Assembly: GCA_963739975.1 (NCBI GenBank)
Contig: CAVUCK010000014.1
Location: 62,001-126,000 of the forward strand
Source: JALZMG01 sp963739975
GTDB lineage: Bacteria > Actinomycetota > Acidimicrobiia > Acidimicrobiales > Ilumatobacteraceae
DNA length: 64,000 bases
Direction of reading: 5' to 3'
The notes beneath the pieces are model-generated. The model was not told where the DNA came from and did no database searches. It worked only from the letters and a program-made list of their open reading frames with translations. This document shows, piece after piece, positions 61,078-64,000 of the stretch (the stretch's first letter is position 1; each line of letters begins with the position of its first letter). Position numbers and translations under genes: made by a program.

Positions 61078-61207
61078 CGAGCTTCGTCCGCGGTCCGGCG
61101 CAGCGTGGCGCACCGCGGGCCAGCTTCAATTTCGGCCCGAATCCCTGCGTTGCCCGTGCCAAGCTCGGGCCACGCAGCAGCTCTTCGTCACGGACACCAC
61201 GCCGAAC

Positions 61208-62887
61208 GTGCGGTTCCCGATCTATTGCCGGGGCAACGTCGGCGAGGTGTTTCCGAACGTGATGACGCCGATGACGGCGTCGCTCTTTCGCGAGAGCGCG
61301 GCGCGGGGCCAGGAACGGGCGGTCCTCGAGTTCGGCATGGTGTCGAGATCCCACGTCGAGGGTCAGGACTCGGTGTTGACGGGCGTGTTCGGCGGCTACC
61401 TCTACGGGAACCTGTCGCTCGGGCGCGTCGGCGCGGCGCGGGTGCCGGCGATGTCCGTGGCCGACATCGACCGTGAGCTGTTCGGGGTCAGCGACGCTCC
61501 GCCGCATCGGCGCCAGCGCGGCGAGCGCAGCGCGCTGGGGACGGCGCGTGGATTGCGGCAGATGACGCGTTCCCTGCTGCGCAGCGAGCGGGCCGCGGCG
61601 CCGGCACGCACCGCCCGGGCCGACGTTGCGAACTGGCTCGCCACCCTCCCCTCCGCCGAATCGTCGGACGGGGCGACCCTGGTGGCGCGGGTCGACGGTG
61701 GCCAGGCGTGGATGGAGCGGATGATGTACCACCTGCTCCACGTCAGCGCGATGTCCGGGGTCACGCGCAGCGTCCTCGAACGGCTCGTCGCTCGGTTCGA
61801 CGAGCCCGGCTTGGTCAACGTGCTCACCGCCGGCCTGGGCACCATCGAATCGGCGCGGCCGGCGAACGAGCTGTGGCGACTGGGGCGGACGGTCGTCGCC
61901 TCGCCCGCCCTGACGGCGCGGTTCGACGAGGGTGGTCCCGACCTCGAGCAACGGCTGCGCGCCGACCCGGCGGCGCAGTCGTTCGTCGCGGGCTTCGATG
62001 CGTTCCTTGCCGCCCACGGCGCACGGGGCCCCGACGAGTGGGAGCTGGCGTCACCGACGTGGGGTAGTGATCCGTCCATCGCCCTCGCCGCGATCGACAA
62101 GCTGCGCCACGCGCCAGCAGAGCGCGATCCAGCCATCGCGTCAGCGCGCCTCGCCGACGAGCGAGAGCGGCGCATTGTCGAGGTCCGCGGCGCCCTCGGC
62201 GTGTTCCAGCGTGGTCTGTTCGATCGCGCCGTCCGGGCCACCGCCTTGTTCGCCGCCGAGCGCGAGGCCACGAAGGCGGCGTTCGTGCGGGCGCTGGAGC
62301 CGTCGCGCCGAGCGCTCGCCGAGCTCGCCCGGCGCATCGGGATCGCTCGCGACGACCTGTTCATGGTCACCGTCGACGAGCTTCCCCGCCTGCTCGCCGA
62401 TCCGCCGGCCTTCTCCGGGCTGATCGACGAGCGGCGCCAGCGCCGCGACTTCCTCCAGGCCGGTGTGCCGCCGTTCTGGTTCGAGGGCCACCTACCGGCA
62501 CCGGAGACGTGGCCCAGGCGAGCGGATCGATCGGAACCCGACGACCGCCCGCGCCAGCTGAACGGGATGGGCGTCTGCCCGGGCACCGCAACGGGGTTGG
62601 CCCGCGTGGTGCTCGACCCCGCCGATCCGCGTGACCTCGGCCCCGACGACGTACTGGTCGCACCCATCACGGATCCTGCCTGGACCCCGTTGTTCCTCGC
62701 CGTCGCTGCGGTGGTCGTGGATGTGGGCGCCCAACAGAGTCACGCCGCGATCGTCGCCCGCGAGCTCGGCATCCCTGCCGTCGTCAGCGTGCATGACGCA
62801 TCGCGCACCATCGTCGACGGGACCCGCCTGACCGTCGACGGCGCCGCCGGCACCGTGACCGTCCATGGGCGGCGGCCGCTCAACTGA
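61208..62887 (+). CDS. PEP-utilising enzyme (PPDK/rifampicin phosphotransferase-like), swivelling-domain protein
   Basis: About 560 residues. The opening RFPIYCRGNVGEVFPNVMTP is the usual start of the PEP-synthase/PPDK-like part in proteins such as rifampicin phosphotransferase. A long helical region follows, and the C-terminus has the phosphohistidine swivelling domain (VDVGAQQSHAAIVARELGIP-AVVSV), with the catalytic His in QSHAAIVARELG. There is no N-terminal ATP-grasp domain, so it cannot make the usual three-substrate reaction alone. GTG 61208 is the first in-frame start; the true start may be upstream if a base has been added. Function unknown. Confidence 0.75.
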   Translation: MRFPIYCRGNVGEVFPNVMTPMTASLFRESAARGQERAVLEFGMVSRSHVEGQDSVLTGVFGGYLYGNLSLGRVGAARVPAMSVADIDRELFGVSDAPPHRRQRGERSALGTARGLRQMTRSLLRSERAAAPARTARADVANWLATLPSAESSDGATLVARVDGGQAWMERMMYHLLHVSAMSGVTRSVLERLVARFDEPGLVNVLTAGLGTIESARPANELWRLGRTVVASPALTARFDEGGPDLEQRLRADPAAQSFVAGFDAFLAAHGARGPDEWELASPTWGSDPSIALAAIDKLRHAPAERDPAIASARLADERERRIVEVRGALGVFQRGLFDRAVRATALFAAEREATKAAFVRALEPSRRALAELARRIGIARDDLFMVTVDELPRLLADPPAFSGLIDERRQRRDFLQAGVPPFWFEGHLPAPETWPRRADRSEPDDRPRQLNGMGVCPGTATGLARVVLDPADPRDLGPDDVLVAPITDPAWTPLFLAVAAVVVDVGAQQSHAAIVARELGIPAVVSVHDASRTIVDGTRLTVDGAAGTVTVHGRRPLN

Positions 62888-62932
62888 GTCGATCGCCTCG
62901 CTCGGTCCGAAGCCCCGCTCACCGACCTCGAT

Positions 62933-63002
62933 CTGGGCGCGGACCTTCTCAAACGCCCTTCTGGGCGCGCAGGTTCCCACTTTCGAGAACCTCCGCGCCC
63001 AG
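62933..63002. repeat. family E element, copy 2 plus a partial copy
   Basis: 62961-63002 is a 42-bp diverged version of the palindrome at 14497-14538, beginning CTGGGCGCGCAGG and ending CCTCCGCGCCCAG. A half copy (CTGGGCGCGGACCTTCTC) precedes it at 62933. They lie between the convergent PEP enzyme and monooxygenase genes. Confidence 0.75.
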
Positions 63003-63010
63003 TTGGTCGC

Positions 63011-64000
63011 TCAGCTGAAGGTCAGGCCGGTGAACTCGCCGGATCGGCGCCAGCCGTCGAGGTACTGGAAGAACGCCGACGCGCCGTGCGGGTACCCGAC
63101 GAACAGCTTCGCTGCCGGCCCGCGGTCCTGCCCCTCGTTGTTGTAGTAGCCCGGTGTGCAGTCGGGAGACCCGATCAGCGAGCCCGGGCCCGACAGCAGC
63201 AGCTCGATCCACGCATCCTCGGCCCCCTTGGTCACCTCGACCGCGTGGGCACCGTCGTCGAGGGCGTGGCGCACGACGGTGGCGATCGTGCGCGCCGACT
63301 CGGTCAGGTTGTGGGGCACGTTGGAGATCAGGTTGGCCCCCTGCGTCGGCTGGACGATGAACAGATTGGGAAACCCGTGCACGTGGATGCCGTGGAGCGT
63401 CCGCATGCCGTCGGCCCAGTACTCCGACAGTCGCCGGCCGTCGCGCCCCACCGGGTCATAGCCGGCGCGGCGCGTGTACTCGGTGCCGACCTCGAAGCCC
63501 GAGGCGTAGATGATGCAGTCGAGCTCGTACTCGCGGTCGGCCACGACCACGCCGGTCTCGGTGATGCGATCGACGCCCTTGCCGTCCGTGTCGACCAGGT
63601 GCGTGGTCGGCTCGTTGTACGCCTGGAGGTAGGCGTCGTGGAAGCACGGCCGCTTGCACAACTGGCGGTACCACGCCTTGAGCTGCTGCGCCGTCTCGGC
63701 GTCGGTGACGATCGCGTCGACGCGGGCCCGGATCTCCTCCATCTTCTCGAAGTCGGAGTCCTCGAACGCCCCCATCATCTTGTCGGGCGTCATGTCCTCC
63801 GGAGGCAGCGCCATGATCCGCGACCTGATGCGCCGGGCCAGGTCGGTCCAGCCGTCCTTGACCAGGTCCTCCTCGGCGAACCCGCCGGCCTGGTTGGCCG
63901 TGAAGTTGTCCAGCCAGCGCTGCTGCCATCCGGGCGACGCCATCTCGACGAACCACTGCGGGTCGGTCGGTTCGTTGGCCCGCACGTCGACCGACGACGG
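63011..64000 (-). CDS. flavin-containing (Baeyer-Villiger type) monooxygenase, N-terminus beyond window
   Basis: The C-terminal 329 residues of an FAD/NADPH monooxygenase; the frame is still open at base 64000, so the FAD-binding GxGxxG is outside. Visible are CKRPCFHDAYLQAYNEPTTHLVDTDGKG, then VVADREYELDCIIYASGFEVG (the ATG/D-type motif before the last flavin contact), and FPNLFIVQPTQGANLISNVPHN. These match class B monooxygenases that insert oxygen next to ketones. Substrate unknown. Confidence 0.85.
   Translation of the reverse strand, partial: PSSVDVRANEPTDPQWFVEMASPGWQQRWLDNFTANQAGGFAEEDLVKDGWTDLARRIRSRIMALPPEDMTPDKMMGAFEDSDFEKMEEIRARVDAIVTDAETAQQLKAWYRQLCKRPCFHDAYLQAYNEPTTHLVDTDGKGVDRITETGVVVADREYELDCIIYASGFEVGTEYTRRAGYDPVGRDGRRLSEYWADGMRTLHGIHVHGFPNLFIVQPTQGANLISNVPHNLTESARTIATVVRHALDDGAHAVEVTKGAEDAWIELLLSGPGSLIGSPDCTPGYYNNEGQDRGPAAKLFVGYPHGASAFFQYLDGWRRSGEFTGLTFS

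Overview
This 64 kb window is a high-GC actinobacterial chromosome segment. The evidence is a bcc-aa3 respiratory supercomplex with a di-haem QcrC and a small actinobacterial subunit IV (CtaF), a DUF222/HNH gene of the 13E12 type, a DUF2510 protein, actinobacterial DUF202 and DUF4235 proteins, frequent GTG starts and stop-start overlaps of the ATGA/GTGA kind. The overall character would fit Acidimicrobiia or a relative, but that rank is inference. No tRNA, rRNA, CRISPR array, insertion sequence or prophage gene was recognised, and no stretch longer than 300 bases lacks a gene.

Layout. 1-10.9 kb: a methylated-amine module. It holds a GntR regulator, two FAD/GcvT dimethylglycine/sarcosine dehydrogenase-type enzymes, the electron acceptor EtfBA, a sigma-70 factor, an MttB-family methyltransferase without pyrrolysine, a TetR regulator and a dodecin. 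11-13.2 kb: two DUF202 membrane proteins and an MFS exporter. 13.2-21.1 kb: a tightly coupled minus-strand operon ctaE-qcrC-qcrA-qcrB-ctaC-ctaD-ctaF-ctaG. 21-24.7 kb: DinB, VOC, GNAT and a DUF222-HNH gene. 24.8-28.6 kb: pgi, rpiA and zwf (sugar phosphate metabolism). 28.9-36.2 kb: a phosphatase, two TMADH/dienoyl-CoA-reductase-type flavoenzymes, an aromatic acid exporter-like protein and a Rieske oxygenase like the glycine betaine monooxygenase GbcA; together with the first module these suggest stepwise N-demethylation of quaternary amines. 36-41 kb: a DUF2510/scramblase-like protein and a giant patatin. 41-49.2 kb: a Dpp/Opp-type ABC importer divergent from an Fe-dependent alcohol dehydrogenase and an enolase-superfamily enzyme. 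49.2-54.9 kb: an AbiEi-like gene between inverted 35-bp repeats, a 5'-truncated ABC exporter, an XRE regulator divergent from a fatty acid desaturase, and a LysR regulator. 55-58 kb: an acyl-CoA carboxylase beta subunit, DinB and a broken sortase substrate. 58.1-60.6 kb: a stressosome-like set in which an ECF sigma factor, an HxxxCxxC zinc motif and an RsbT-type kinase are one polypeptide, followed by RsbR and RsbS. 60.7-64 kb: a two-repeat protein, a PEP-utilising enzyme and a partial flavin monooxygenase.

Two window-wide patterns stand out. First, at least six families of short palindromic or conserved elements (35-52 bp) recur, almost always within about 20 bases after a stop codon; one copy lies inside the coding sequence of qcrB. 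Second, at least six genes, including pgi, are interrupted by a frameshift that one extra base explains every time. That points to insertion-biased sequence error rather than genuine decay, and the affected genes should be read as probably intact.
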